Part shown: positions 54,663 to 64,000 of the stretch, piece by piece | Position numbering within the stretch: position 1 is the first letter of the stretch | Layout: every line of letters starts with the position of its first letter | NCBI RefSeq assembly: GCF_003444775.1 | Contig: NZ_CP021081.1 | Location: 2,034,001-2,098,000 of the forward strand | From: Deinococcus ficus | GTDB lineage: Bacteria > Deinococcota > Deinococci > Deinococcales > Deinococcaceae | DNA: 64,000 bases | Reading direction: 5' to 3' | Notes under the pieces: generated by a model | Told to the model about the DNA's origin: nothing | Databases searched by the model: none | Seen by the model: the letters and a program-made list of their open reading frames with translations, nothing else | Translations under genes and position numbers: made by a program

Positions 54663-55265
54663 TCAGGGCAGCGTGACGGTGCGGCCGCTCTTGAAGGTCA
54701 CGCTCACGCCCGGGCGGCGGGGGTTGGCAGGGTCCACGCGACAGGCGGTGATGCGCTGCGCCCCCGTGACACTGATGGGCGGGCAGGTCCGGCTGGGCGT
54801 GCCGCCGGCCAGGACAGCCACCTGCATCTGCCGGGCGACCTGCTGTTCAAGGACTCGCTCGCGGGCGGCCAGCAGATTCGGGATCAGCACGGCCGCCAGG
54901 ATGCCCACGAGGAAGGTGCCCACGACGGCGTGGCTGACGCCCATCACCACCTGCATGGCCGTGCTGACCGCCGGCTGGAACGCGACCCGCGCCTGCGCGC
55001 GGTAGGTGAGGTGATACGTGAACAGCAGCAGGGCCAGGGTCCCCAGGAGGGCCGCGAGGCTCAGGGGGCTGCCCTGCACCCTCAGCACGAAAGCCACTCC
55101 GAGCAGGATGGGTGTGAGGAAGAACCAGGCGACGTGCAGCGGCCACACGCCGATATACGTGAAGCCCGCCCCGGGCACGAGCAGGTTCAGCAGCACGCCC
55201 AGCACATACGACGGACGTTTCAGGGTGGTGCGGCGGGCAAGGTCTTCCGGGAAGGCGGTGGTCAT
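54663..55265 (-). CDS. multi-span membrane protein with internal pilin-like segment
   Basis: A 200-residue protein. Residues ~20-85 hold two or three membrane segments (YVLGVLLNLLVPGAGFTYIG, VAWFFLTPILLGVAFVLRV, LAALLGTLALLLFTYHL). Residues 115-135 read VGTFLVGILAAVLIPNLLAA and continue RERVLEQQVARQMQVAVL, which closely resembles the GILAAIAIPN segment and following helix of type IV pilins, although it is internal and lacks a prepilin cleavage site. The ~45-residue C-terminus has two Cys. CATGCT 6 nt before the ATG fits a leaderless start. Function unknown. Confidence 0.75.
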   Translation of the reverse strand: MTTAFPEDLARRTTLKRPSYVLGVLLNLLVPGAGFTYIGVWPLHVAWFFLTPILLGVAFVLRVQGSPLSLAALLGTLALLLFTYHLTYRAQARVAFQPAVSTAMQVVMGVSHAVVGTFLVGILAAVLIPNLLAARERVLEQQVARQMQVAVLAGGTPSRTCPPISVTGAQRITACRVDPANPRRPGVSVTFKSGRTVTLP

Positions 55266-55356
55266 GCGCCGAGCATGGCGCAGGCCGGCACCCGGCCCCG
55301 CCTCACCTGCGCGGCGATGGGGGCATCTCTCCCCCAGCGGCCCCGCGGCCCTGGCC

Positions 55357-56136
55357 TCACTTCACGAAGTTGGCCGGGCGTTTCTCCGCGAAGGCGCTCA
55401 GGCCTTCCTTGTGCTCCCAGGAGTCGCCGGCTTTCTGCTGCAGCACGCTCTCCTGGTCCAGCGCGTCGTCCAGGGTGCCGGTCATGGAGGCCTGGAGGGC
55501 CTGCTTGGTGAGTTTCAAGGCGTTGGCGGGCCGGGCGGCGAGGCGTTCGGCGTAGGCCTGCACGTCGGCGTGGAAGGTCTCGTCGGGGAACACGTGCTCG
55601 CACAGGCCCAGTTTCAGGGCGTCGTCGGCGGTGACCTTCTGCGCGAAGGCCATCAGCTCGAAGGCGCGGTGGTACCCGACCAGGCGCGGCAGGAACCAGG
55701 TGCTGCCGCTATCCGGGATCAGGGCGATGTTGGAGAACACCTGCGTCATGGCCGCGCTCTGTGCCCACAGGCGGATGTCGCCCGCGAGGCCCAGGCTGGC
55801 GCCCGCCCCGGCCGCGATGCCGTTCACGGCGGTGATCACGGGCTTGCCGGTGTTCCGCAGGGCGCGGATCAGGGGGTTGTACGTGGTGTTCAGGTGGTGC
55901 GTGAAGTCCACGTGGTCGCCGCTCACGTCGCCCAGGTCCTGCCCGGCGCAGAAGCCGCGCCCGGCAGCCGTGACCACGATCACGCGCACGCTGTCGTCGG
56001 CGTCTGCGGCCTGGAGTTCCCGGGTGAGGGTGAGAATCAGGTCGTTGTTCGCGGCGTTCAGCTTGTCCGGGCGGTTCAGGGTCAGGGTGCGCACGCCGCT
56101 GCGCGTGTCCACCAGAATCACAGGTTGTGCCGTCAT
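55357..56136 (-). CDS. enoyl-CoA hydratase/isomerase, PaaG-like
   Basis: Crotonase-fold enzyme, 259 aa. Oxyanion-hole and CoA segments: TAAGRGFCAGQDLGDVSG, NGIAAGAGASLGLAGDIRL, FSNIALIPDSGSTWFLPRLVG; the LIPDSGSTW motif puts an Asp at the active site, as in the PaaG isomerase group of phenylacetate degradation, but no other paa gene is nearby, so fatty-acid enoyl-CoA hydration is equally possible. TACGCT (56148-56143) ends 6 nt before the ATG. It shares a 48-bp intergenic with ruvX. Confidence 0.9.
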   Translation of the reverse strand: MTAQPVILVDTRSGVRTLTLNRPDKLNAANNDLILTLTRELQAADADDSVRVIVVTAAGRGFCAGQDLGDVSGDHVDFTHHLNTTYNPLIRALRNTGKPVITAVNGIAAGAGASLGLAGDIRLWAQSAAMTQVFSNIALIPDSGSTWFLPRLVGYHRAFELMAFAQKVTADDALKLGLCEHVFPDETFHADVQAYAERLAARPANALKLTKQALQASMTGTLDDALDQESVLQQKAGDSWEHKEGLSAFAEKRPANFVK

Positions 56137-56184
56137 GCCCCCAGCGTACCCGGCCGGGCCGGGCCTGGGGGCTACACTGCGCGG

Positions 56185-56634
56185 GTGACGGACCCCGCCC
56201 CGCCTGCCCCCCTCCCCTCTGCGCCGCGTGACCCGGTGGTGCTGGCCCTGGACGTCAGCAAGGCCCGGATCGGGTTCGCGGTGAGCGCCGGGCGGCTGGC
56301 GTTCGGGCGGGGCAGCGTGGACCGGAAACGCCTGCCGCTGGACCTGAAGGCCGTGCGCCTGAAGGTCGAGGAGACCGGCGCGGGCCTGCTGCTGCTGGGC
56401 TTGCCACTGCGCACCGATGGCGCCCGCAGTCCGGCCGCGGACCGGGTGCGGGCCTTCGGGAAGATCCTGGCGGAGAAGGGGTACGCGGTGGCGTACCAGG
56501 ACGAGCGCTTCACCACGCAGCGCGCCCGCGCCCTGAACGCCGGCGACCTGGACGAGGCGGCCGCCGTGCAGATCCTGGAACTGTACCTGCTCGGTCAGGC
56601 GCAGCCGGCGGCAGAGGGTGACGCCCCGGCTTGA
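56185..56634 (+). CDS. ruvX: putative Holliday junction resolvase / pre-16S rRNA nuclease YqgF
   Basis: RNase H-fold protein of the YqgF family, 149 aa, implicated in pre-16S rRNA maturation and related to RuvC. LALDVSKARIGFAVSAGRLA (first catalytic Asp), LLLLGLPLRTDGARSPAADR, YAVAYQDERFTTQRARALN (Glu) and DLDEAAAVQILELYL (final Asp) match. The N-terminal ~12 residues are Pro-rich. GTG 56185 is chosen because TACACT (56173-56178) lies 6 nt upstream; the long upstream open frame overlaps the opposite-strand gene and is not coding. Confidence 0.92.
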   Translation: MTDPAPPAPLPSAPRDPVVLALDVSKARIGFAVSAGRLAFGRGSVDRKRLPLDLKAVRLKVEETGAGLLLLGLPLRTDGARSPAADRVRAFGKILAEKGYAVAYQDERFTTQRARALNAGDLDEAAAVQILELYLLGQAQPAAEGDAPA

Positions 56635-56664
56635 GTCCCGCGGCCGGAACAGGCACGCTGGGGC

Positions 56665-56832
56665 ATGAACCGATTCCTGCGGTGGGTGCGACGCCTCCTG
56701 GGGCGCGTGAGCGGCAAGAAGGGCGGCCGGGACGACGGGGCGGGCGTGCCGGTCCCCGTCCGGCCGCGGCCCTGGCGGGGCGGCGCGCAGGCCCAGGCCC
56801 CGGAACCCGAGGAGGAGGCCGTGCTGCGCTGA
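56665..56832 (+). CDS. small basic-to-acidic protein, unknown
   Basis: A 55-residue ORF with CACGCT 5 nt before its ATG. It starts MNRFLRWVRRLLGRVSGKKG (amphipathic, strongly basic), continues with a Pro/Arg-rich centre and ends in an acidic EPEEEAVLR. It is 30 nt after ruvX. The N-terminus could be a membrane-surface or nucleic-acid-binding helix. No family recognised. Confidence 0.5.
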   Translation: MNRFLRWVRRLLGRVSGKKGGRDDGAGVPVPVRPRPWRGGAQAQAPEPEEEAVLR

Positions 56833-56971
56833 GTGCAGCCGCCCGCCTGCTTCCTGGCCGCGGTCCCGGGCCCGGGGCGGCTAGAATGCGGCCCTACATC
56901 CAGGTGAGTTTCAGGGGCCGTGCGCGGTGCGCGTGCGGGCCGGGTTTGAACATTGACCTCAGGGGGTTCGT

Positions 56972-58669
<1,698 letters not shown>

Positions 58670-58717
58670 CCGCCCCAGGGCCGCGTCCGGCCGCCGTGCC
58701 CCCGTACAATCCGGGGC

Positions 58718-59878
58718 ATGGCGGTTTCCGTTGATGGTCAGGTGGTGACGTTCACGCCCCCGGCAGGCGCGACTGGACTGGTCGGGGACATGACCGACTG
58801 GCGCAAACGCGACCCGATCCCGGTGGAGGGCAGCGCGCCCATCGTGCTGACACTTCCGCGCGGGGCATGGGTGGAGTACGCCTGGGTGGACGCGGCCGGC
58901 GAGGCGTTCGCCGACCCGGACAACGACCAGAAGTCCCTGAACCCCTGGTGGCCGTACCCGCGGGCCGTGGTGGTCGGCGACTACGCCCGCCACCGCCTGT
59001 GGACGCTGCCGGACGCCACGCGCCGGGGCACCGCGCACCGCCTCACCTGGGACGGCGGCGTCTTCCCCGGGAAGCGGCGCGCGATCGTGCACACGCCGCA
59101 CGGGTACGCGGGCGGGCCGCTGCCGGTGTACTACGTGCAGGACGGCGTGGCGTTCTACCGCACGGGCCGGCTGGGCGAACTGCTGGACCGCGCCGTGGAG
59201 GCCGGACTGGCGACAGGCGCGGCGTTCGTGTTCGTGGAGCCCGTGGACCGCAACGAGGAGTACTACCTCAACGACCGCTACCTGGACTTCCTGACCGCCG
59301 AGGTCTTCCCGCAGGTCGAGGGGCCCCTGCTGCAGGCCAACGAACGGGGCCTGTGGGGCGCCAGCCTGGGCGGCCTGATCTCGCTGTACACCGCCAGCCG
59401 GCACCCAGAATTGTTCACCCGGGTGGTCAGCCACAGCGGGGCGTTCATCGCGCGCCCCGGCGCCGTCCGGCCGGAGGGAGGCATCGACACCACCACCGCC
59501 GGAGAGTGGCTGCGCGAACAGCTGGAAGCCCAGCCGCCCCGGCACCTGCGGGTCAGCCTGGACACCGGCGTGCTGGAATGGCTGACAGGCCCGAACCGCC
59601 GCATGGCCGCCGCCCTTGCCGACCTGGGCCTGCCCCACCAGTACCGCGAGTACCCCAGCGGGCACAACTGGATCACCTGGCGGGAAGCGCTGCCAGAAGC
59701 GCTTCTGTTCATGCAGGGCTGCGAGGCGTGCGGTCCGGGCGCGGGCGTCGCCGAGGACCGCGGCCAGCAGCTGAGGCAGGACGTGCAGGCGGCCGTGCGG
59801 GACCTGCGCCGCGAGGGGGGCCTGACCGAGGAGGAGATCGCCCGCCTGGTGCACGAGGAACTGGAACGCCCCCTGTAA
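58718..59878 (+). CDS. enterochelin-esterase-like alpha/beta hydrolase
   Basis: A 386-residue protein with an N-terminal CBM48/Fes-N-like beta domain (FTPPAGATGLVGDMTDWRK, PRGAWVEYAWVDAAG) and an esterase-D alpha/beta hydrolase domain: VYYVQDGVAFYR, nucleophile Ser in GLWGASLGGLISLY, and His in YPSGHNWITWREAL. Family members hydrolyse siderophore esters or mycolyl-type and other esters; no siderophore genes are near. The last ~55 residues (from CEACGPGAGVAEDRGQQ) form an extra helical tail ending LTEEEIARLVHEELERPL. Leaderless, with TACAAT (58705-58710) 7 nt before the ATG. Confidence 0.87.
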   Translation: MAVSVDGQVVTFTPPAGATGLVGDMTDWRKRDPIPVEGSAPIVLTLPRGAWVEYAWVDAAGEAFADPDNDQKSLNPWWPYPRAVVVGDYARHRLWTLPDATRRGTAHRLTWDGGVFPGKRRAIVHTPHGYAGGPLPVYYVQDGVAFYRTGRLGELLDRAVEAGLATGAAFVFVEPVDRNEEYYLNDRYLDFLTAEVFPQVEGPLLQANERGLWGASLGGLISLYTASRHPELFTRVVSHSGAFIARPGAVRPEGGIDTTTAGEWLREQLEAQPPRHLRVSLDTGVLEWLTGPNRRMAAALADLGLPHQYREYPSGHNWITWREALPEALLFMQGCEACGPGAGVAEDRGQQLRQDVQAAVRDLRREGGLTEEEIARLVHEELERPL

Positions 59879-60207
59879 CGACACGAAGATACGGGCTTGG
59901 CAGGGTGTCCTGTCCGGAGAACGGTCCGCGCTGATACGAGGGAGTGTGCGTCCCCTTCACCCTGAACTCTGTGAGGGTGGACCTTTAGTGCGACCTTGCC
60001 CGCGAACGTGATGGTCGGACTCCAGGTCTTCGGGGGCTGGCCCGGTCCCCCCGGATCGGGTGCACTTGAAAGCCCTGTCGCACCTGAACCTTGGTGACGC
60101 CGTACAGCTTACCGAGCGGACAGCCGCATTCAGGGCGCACTCTGGATCAGCCTGGGCCGGGAGAATGACTCCTAAGTCCGCAGGTGGCCTTGATCGGGTC
60201 GTGCGGA
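59879..60207. other. non-coding gap
   Basis: About 330 nt without a supportable gene. A hairpin, TTCACCCT with AGGGTGGA at about 59957-59983 followed by CCTTTAGT, could terminate the esterase gene. Open frames here have codon use unlike the neighbours and no similarity I recognise. A direct repeat GATACG occurs twice near 59889 and 59934. A decayed mobile element is possible but not shown. Confidence 0.4.
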
Positions 60208-60312
60208 TCAGGGGGCGCGACGCCGGTGGCTGCGGGTCTTCCACAGGATCACGCCGATCACGGTGAACAGCACGGCGTCGAGCAGCAGGACCTTCAGCAG
60301 CACGGCGGTCAT
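60208..60312 (-). CDS. 34-aa single-pass membrane peptide
   Basis: ATG 60312 to TGA 60208 on the minus strand: MTAVLLKVLLLDAVLFTVIG, then VILWKTRSHRRRAP, i.e. one membrane segment with a strongly basic C-terminus. TGTCAT (60324-60319) ends 6 nt upstream, the leaderless spacing used by many genes here, and codons are the preferred GTG/CTG/GTC/ATC set. It is too short for homology. It is probably inserted with the basic tail in the cytoplasm. Confidence 0.55.
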   Translation of the reverse strand: MTAVLLKVLLLDAVLFTVIGVILWKTRSHRRRAP

Positions 60313-60420
60313 GGGAGCATGACACCACCCCTGCCTGAGATGAGGGTGAGTTCCGTCACAGTTCGTTTGGGGCCGGGCGGGCTCATGCGGACGCCGGGGA
60401 AAGGCGGCATAGTGGCGCGC

Positions 60421-61497
60421 ATGCGCCTGGCCTGTGTGCTGATCGGAACGGCCCTGCTGGTTTCAGCGGGCGCGGGAGCCCTCACCATGACCCACCCGAA
60501 CTCCACGACGACCCTGCATGAACGCGCCGCCGACTGGAAGGCGGCCGACCTGAAGAACCTCACCGTGCAGGGCGACGTCCTGACCCTGGCGCCCGGCGCG
60601 GCGAGCGGCACCGTGACCGGAGCGCCCCTGACCGCCCCGGCGTTCGATGAACTGGTGCCGTCCTGGAATGCCCGCACCGGGGCATCCGGGAGCGTGACCC
60701 TGGACCTTCGAGTACAGACCGGCGGCACCTGGTCCCGCTGGTACTCGTTCGGCACCTGGAGCGCCGCCGAGGGCCGCAGCAGCGTGAACGGCCAGAACGA
60801 CGCGACCGGGCAGGTCCTGACCGACACGCTGCGCCTCAAGGCGAAGGCCACCACTTACCAGTACCGCGTGACCGTGAAGGGTGCGGGGACGCAGCTGAGC
60901 CTGCTTGCCTTCAACACGTCTGACCGGGCGCGGCGCGCGGCCACGCAGGGGCAGGCCAGCGACCGCCGCGCCTGGGGGAAGGTCATCGACGTGCCGCAGC
61001 GTTCGCAGATGATCTACCCGGACGGCGGGGAGGTGTGGTGCAGCCCCACCAGTGTGAGCATGATCCTCGCGAAACATGGCGTGAACGTGACCGTGCCCGT
61101 TGCCGCGAAGGGCATGTATGACCGCGCGTACGACGGCACCGGGAACTGGCCCTTCAACACGGCGTACGCCGCCGAGCAGGGCCTGCGGGCTTTCGTGACC
61201 CGCCTTCCCAGCCTGAGCGCCGCGGAGAAGTACATCACGGCGGGGGTGCCGCTGGCCGTCAGTCTGGGCTGGAAGAAGGGTGAACTGCCGGGCGCGCCCC
61301 TGCCCTCCAGCACCGGGCACCTGATGGTCCTCATCGGCTTCGATGCTCAGGGCAACCCCGTCCTGAACGATCCGGCCGCGCCCGGCAACGACACGGTGCG
61401 GCGCACCTACCCCCGCACGGCCTTCGAGCGGCTGTGGCTCTCGCACAGCGGCGGGCTGGCGTATGTGATCAGCCCGCGCGGCACACCCCTGCCCTGA
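60421..61497 (+). CDS. secreted C39-family cysteine peptidase-like protein
   Basis: A 358-residue exported protein: signal peptide MRLACVLIGTALLVSAGAG, a ~150-residue beta-rich N-domain (VTLDLRVQTGGTWSRWYSFG, TTYQYRVTVKGAG), then a papain-like C39 domain with Cys207 in EVWCSPTSVSMILAKHG, His300 in STGHLMVLIGFDAQG and Asp317 in NPVLNDPAAPG. The N-domain architecture is found in secreted C39_2 proteins. CATAGT (60408-60413) lies 7 nt before ATG 60421. Probably cleaves an extracellular peptide or cell-wall-linked substrate; target unknown. Confidence 0.87.
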   Translation: MRLACVLIGTALLVSAGAGALTMTHPNSTTTLHERAADWKAADLKNLTVQGDVLTLAPGAASGTVTGAPLTAPAFDELVPSWNARTGASGSVTLDLRVQTGGTWSRWYSFGTWSAAEGRSSVNGQNDATGQVLTDTLRLKAKATTYQYRVTVKGAGTQLSLLAFNTSDRARRAATQGQASDRRAWGKVIDVPQRSQMIYPDGGEVWCSPTSVSMILAKHGVNVTVPVAAKGMYDRAYDGTGNWPFNTAYAAEQGLRAFVTRLPSLSAAEKYITAGVPLAVSLGWKKGELPGAPLPSSTGHLMVLIGFDAQGNPVLNDPAAPGNDTVRRTYPRTAFERLWLSHSGGLAYVISPRGTPLP

Positions 61498-61589
61498 GCG
61501 CAGGTTCTACATCCGTCCCCGGATCACCCCCCCCATCGGGGGCGGCCAATGAAGGGAGATTGTGATGAAATTCGGTTTACTCTGAAGGA

Positions 61590-63212
61590 ATGAGTGCGGT
61601 TTTTCACAGCAACGTTCCGTCGCGCCGGCGCGGCCAGGAAGGGGTCGCGCTGGTCGTCGTCCTGCTGTTCACGGTCGTCATCCTGATGATCATCATCAGC
61701 ACCACCGCCACCATGAGCCTCGGCGCTCGGACCGGCGGGGTGAACGAACGCGCCGCCTACCAAGCCCTCCTCGCGGCGGAAAGTGCGCTGAACACCTTCC
61801 CCGTCCGGATGAGCGCCCGGCTGAAAACCCAGCCGCTGCCTAAACGCACCGGGAACCCCCAGTCCGACCATGCCGCCATGAACGCCTGGCTGGGCGGCCT
61901 GAACAGTTACGCCGCCGGGGGCCGTCAGGCCAGCCTGGCCTTCGAGCGCCTGACGCTGACCGCCACCGGCGCCACCTTCCAGCTTGCCGCCACCGGCAGT
62001 GAGGGCAACACCCGGAAGGTCGCCCTGCAGGACTTCGAATTCAAGCAGCTGGACCTGGGGCACATACCCTCACCCCGCTCTGCCATTGAGTCGCTGCCTG
62101 GCATCGACGCGACCGGCAGCGGAAACGTCTCGGGGGTCTCGAACAACGGGGTGATCACGCGGGTGACGGGCGCAGCGTCTAGCCTGTCCATGGCAGATCT
62201 CACGTTTACCGTGCCCGTTCAGGACTCGACGGGCTTGCGCGTCGGGGATTACGTCAGGATTGACGGTGTGACGCTCCGCCTGGACGACATTACGGGCAAC
62301 AGCCTGAAGGTCAAACAGGTCAGTCCGGTCGGCAGCGCTGTGAGTGCCAACCAGCTGACCGGCGAGGTAGACCTCATGCTGAATGCAGTGGCCCAGTCCT
62401 ACACCGCCTTTACGGACCCCATGACACTTCGCGCCTCGAACGCGGGGGACTTCGTGAAGGGTGAAGTCGTCACCATCAATGGCAAGAGCGCCGCCGTGAC
62501 GGGAGTGGACGCGCAGGCGGGCACCATCACCCTGGACTGGGCCGCTAACCTGCCCACCCTCCTCCCCGAGGGTACACAGATTATCCGGGACGTCCTGGCC
62601 CTGCGCAGCGCGCAGGGGATCACGCCGCTTCACAGCAAGCTGGGCGATTACAGGATGGACAACGCACAAGACTGCACGGGAAGCGGGAACGGCAAGCATC
62701 AGCTGATCACCTGCGAAGGGGCGTACGATCCCACGCTTCAAGGAAACCCGGATGATCCCAACGAGGACTTCTTCTCCAAGATGGTGCTCGGCATGAGTGA
62801 TGAGCAGATCGACACCATTCCTCTCTCCGGTACGAATGCGGGGCCCATGCAGAACGAGATCCGCCGTATCCGCGCTGAGGATTTCGATGACGTAATCAAA
62901 AACAGTAATTCCAGCGGCATCCTCATCGTGGACGGCGACATCAACTCCAACGTGAATGGCAACACGGTCTTCAACGGCCTGATCTACTTTCGCGGCAACC
63001 AGGGCGGCAAATTCAACGGGAACCTGACCGTGAATGGCGCCATTGCCGTACGGGGCGGTCCCATCGAGGGGCTGACAACCGATGACACCGTCACTAACCT
63101 GACCGGAAGTCTCGACGTGAACTTTAATGCCGTCGCACTTCGCAAGCAGTTGGCCGCTGTGCGAGGCAACGCCACCCTGGGCGCCGTGAAGGGTACCTGG
63201 CGCCAGCGCTAA
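61590..63212 (+). CDS. PilX-like minor pilin / pilus assembly protein
   Basis: A 540-residue protein with an N-terminal pilin-like signal: RRRGQEGVALVVVLLFTVVI, i.e. a basic head, Gly, then a hydrophobic helix, continuing LMIIISTTATMSLGARTGG and NERAAYQALLAAESALNTF. This is the PilX/GspK-type N-terminus (prepilin peptidase site at QEG|VALVV, without a +5 Glu). The large C-terminal domain contains beta-rich repeats (VPVQDSTGLRVGDYVRID, KGEVVTINGKSAAVTGVD) and ends in polar loops. A TACTCT -10-like box is 6 nt before the ATG. From about 62090 the base composition is lower in GC than the surroundings. A paralogue follows in tandem. Confidence 0.82.
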   Translation: MSAVFHSNVPSRRRGQEGVALVVVLLFTVVILMIIISTTATMSLGARTGGVNERAAYQALLAAESALNTFPVRMSARLKTQPLPKRTGNPQSDHAAMNAWLGGLNSYAAGGRQASLAFERLTLTATGATFQLAATGSEGNTRKVALQDFEFKQLDLGHIPSPRSAIESLPGIDATGSGNVSGVSNNGVITRVTGAASSLSMADLTFTVPVQDSTGLRVGDYVRIDGVTLRLDDITGNSLKVKQVSPVGSAVSANQLTGEVDLMLNAVAQSYTAFTDPMTLRASNAGDFVKGEVVTINGKSAAVTGVDAQAGTITLDWAANLPTLLPEGTQIIRDVLALRSAQGITPLHSKLGDYRMDNAQDCTGSGNGKHQLITCEGAYDPTLQGNPDDPNEDFFSKMVLGMSDEQIDTIPLSGTNAGPMQNEIRRIRAEDFDDVIKNSNSSGILIVDGDINSNVNGNTVFNGLIYFRGNQGGKFNGNLTVNGAIAVRGGPIEGLTTDDTVTNLTGSLDVNFNAVALRKQLAAVRGNATLGAVKGTWRQR

Positions 63213-63371
63213 CACCCGTGCAGAGACGCATCACCTCCACTCAGCCGCCATCCGAGAGCACCCCCCTCTGAATCTCTGTGAATCTTGAGGAAATCATCAT
63301 CCGGCGCACCCGGTTGGGGGGCCCCTGCTTTGGGGGTGCAGCCCACCACCGGGGGCGCATAAGCTGAGGAC

Positions 63372-64000
63372 ATGAGCGACACCCTCCCCCCACGAGCTGG
63401 TCTCCGCCCCCGCAGGCAGGACGGCGTGGCCCTCGTCGTCGTCCTGCTCTTCACCGTCGTCATTCTCATGATCATCGTCAGCACCACCGCCACCATGAGC
63501 CTCGGCGCCCGGACAGGTGGCGTGAACGAACGTGCCGCCTACCAGGCCCTCCTGAACTCGGAGAGCGCCGTGAACACCTTCGCACAGCGCTTCCAGGCCA
63601 AAATGGCCACGCTAGATGATGCCGCCCTGTTCCGGGGCACCGAGCCCGATGACCTGCAGGCCTGGATCGTGCAGTACGGCCTGAACACCTATAACGGCGC
63701 GACCCTCAGTGTCACGGGAAGACCCAGCAAGAAGAACTTCTCCATCGAGGCGGTCGGCACCGTGCAGGGGGAAACCCGCAAGGCCGTCCTCCAGGACTTC
63801 TATGCCACCCACTCCCCCGGCTTCAACATCCGCGCCGACGCGCCCCTGGTGTCTTACCCGAACGTGGACGTCACCGGGAACGCTTCCGTGGAAGGGGAAT
63901 CGTACAACACCAATGCCAGTGGCCTGAAATCGGACGGCACGACCACCATCGCCCGGCTGACCGGCGCTGCGGACCTGCCCGGCACGGATATTCAGCTCAC
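63372..64000 (+). CDS. second PilX-like minor pilin gene, 3' end missing
   Basis: ATG 63372 opens a frame of 209 codons running off the right edge. Residues ~15-60 (RRQDGVALVVVLLFTVVILM, then STTATMSLGARTGGVNERAA) are almost identical to those of the preceding gene, at protein and nucleotide level, while the following domain diverges (QRFQAKMATLDDAALFRGTE; VDVTGNASVEGESYNTN). TAAGCT (63360-63365) is 6 nt before the ATG. It is a tandem paralogue that keeps the membrane/assembly helix and differs in the exposed domain. Confidence 0.82.
   Translation, partial: MSDTLPPRAGLRPRRQDGVALVVVLLFTVVILMIIVSTTATMSLGARTGGVNERAAYQALLNSESAVNTFAQRFQAKMATLDDAALFRGTEPDDLQAWIVQYGLNTYNGATLSVTGRPSKKNFSIEAVGTVQGETRKAVLQDFYATHSPGFNIRADAPLVSYPNVDVTGNASVEGESYNTNASGLKSDGTTTIARLTGAADLPGTDIQL

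Noticed and set aside
55018..56184. N-terminal extension of the ruvX frame
   Set aside because: The frame is open far upstream but is antisense to the PaaG-like gene; the -10 at 56173 and the YqgF N-terminus place the start at GTG 56185.
60060..60266. 68-codon plus-strand frame in the 60-kb gap
   Set aside because: No -10 box or ribosome binding site at the start, atypical codons, and it overlaps the better-supported minus-strand micro-protein.

Overview
The window is chromosomal DNA from a member of the genus Deinococcus or a very close relative. The reasons are: about 70% GC with strong G/C at third codon positions; a pilMNOPQ cluster joined to aroC-aroK-aroB-aroQ; a type III glutamine synthetase beside a type I enzyme; an HspR-type operator (HAIR) over the clpB promoter; IF3, RadA, ClpC and PNPase sequences of Deinococcus type; and many genes whose ATG or GTG lies only 5-8 nt after a TANNNT-like -10 box, the leaderless mRNA architecture known to be common in Deinococcus. 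No insertion sequence, prophage, CRISPR array, rRNA or tRNA gene was found.

Layout. 1-4600: a truncated BTAD/AAA transcriptional regulator (minus), divergent from murF and a lipoprotein. 4843-14034: the type IV pilus alignment complex pilM-N-O-P-like and secretin pilQ, then four shikimate-pathway genes. 14089-18545: infC, a glycogen debranching enzyme, an NrtR-like Nudix regulator and an AAC(3)-family acetyltransferase. 18629-22413: two glutamine synthetases (GSIII and GSI) transcribed divergently from one control region. 22577-28656: a complete branched-chain amino acid ABC transporter livJHMGF. 28950-31401: a secreted propeller-like protein and an AttH/CrtC-type lipoprotein. 31464-40540: protein quality control and repair (clpB, OsmC, radA, a DUF2087-like gene, clpC), a carboxymuconolactone-decarboxylase-like protein and an outer-membrane beta-barrel.

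40701-44729: etfB-etfA preceded by a probable 53-codon leader ORF, an SDR, and the pilus platform gene pilC on the minus strand. 44870-48373: tsaC/sua5-like, scpB and pnp. 48584-52918: SulP transporter, a GH32 fructosidase divergent from a small membrane peptide plus a CitE-like lyase, and a small unknown protein. 52962-54655: ilvA behind a leader peptide and an intrinsic-terminator attenuator. 54663-59878: a membrane protein with an internal pilin-like segment, a PaaG-like enoyl-CoA hydratase, ruvX, a small ORF, an acyl-CoA ligase and an enterochelin-esterase-like hydrolase. 60208-64000: a 34-aa membrane peptide, a secreted C39-like protease and two tandem PilX-like minor pilin genes, the second cut by the window edge.

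Functional links: pilMNOPQ, pilC and the two PilX-like genes all serve type IV pili; murF, the aro genes, ilvA, the two GS genes and livJHMGF cover nitrogen, amino acid and wall metabolism; etfBA, the PaaG-like hydratase and the acyl-CoA ligase fit acyl-CoA oxidation; clpB, clpC, radA and OsmC are stress functions. Many genes were missed or mis-started by simple long-ORF logic. I reset starts using -10 boxes, ribosome binding sites, lipoboxes and signal peptides, and added short ORFs that have the same promoter geometry.
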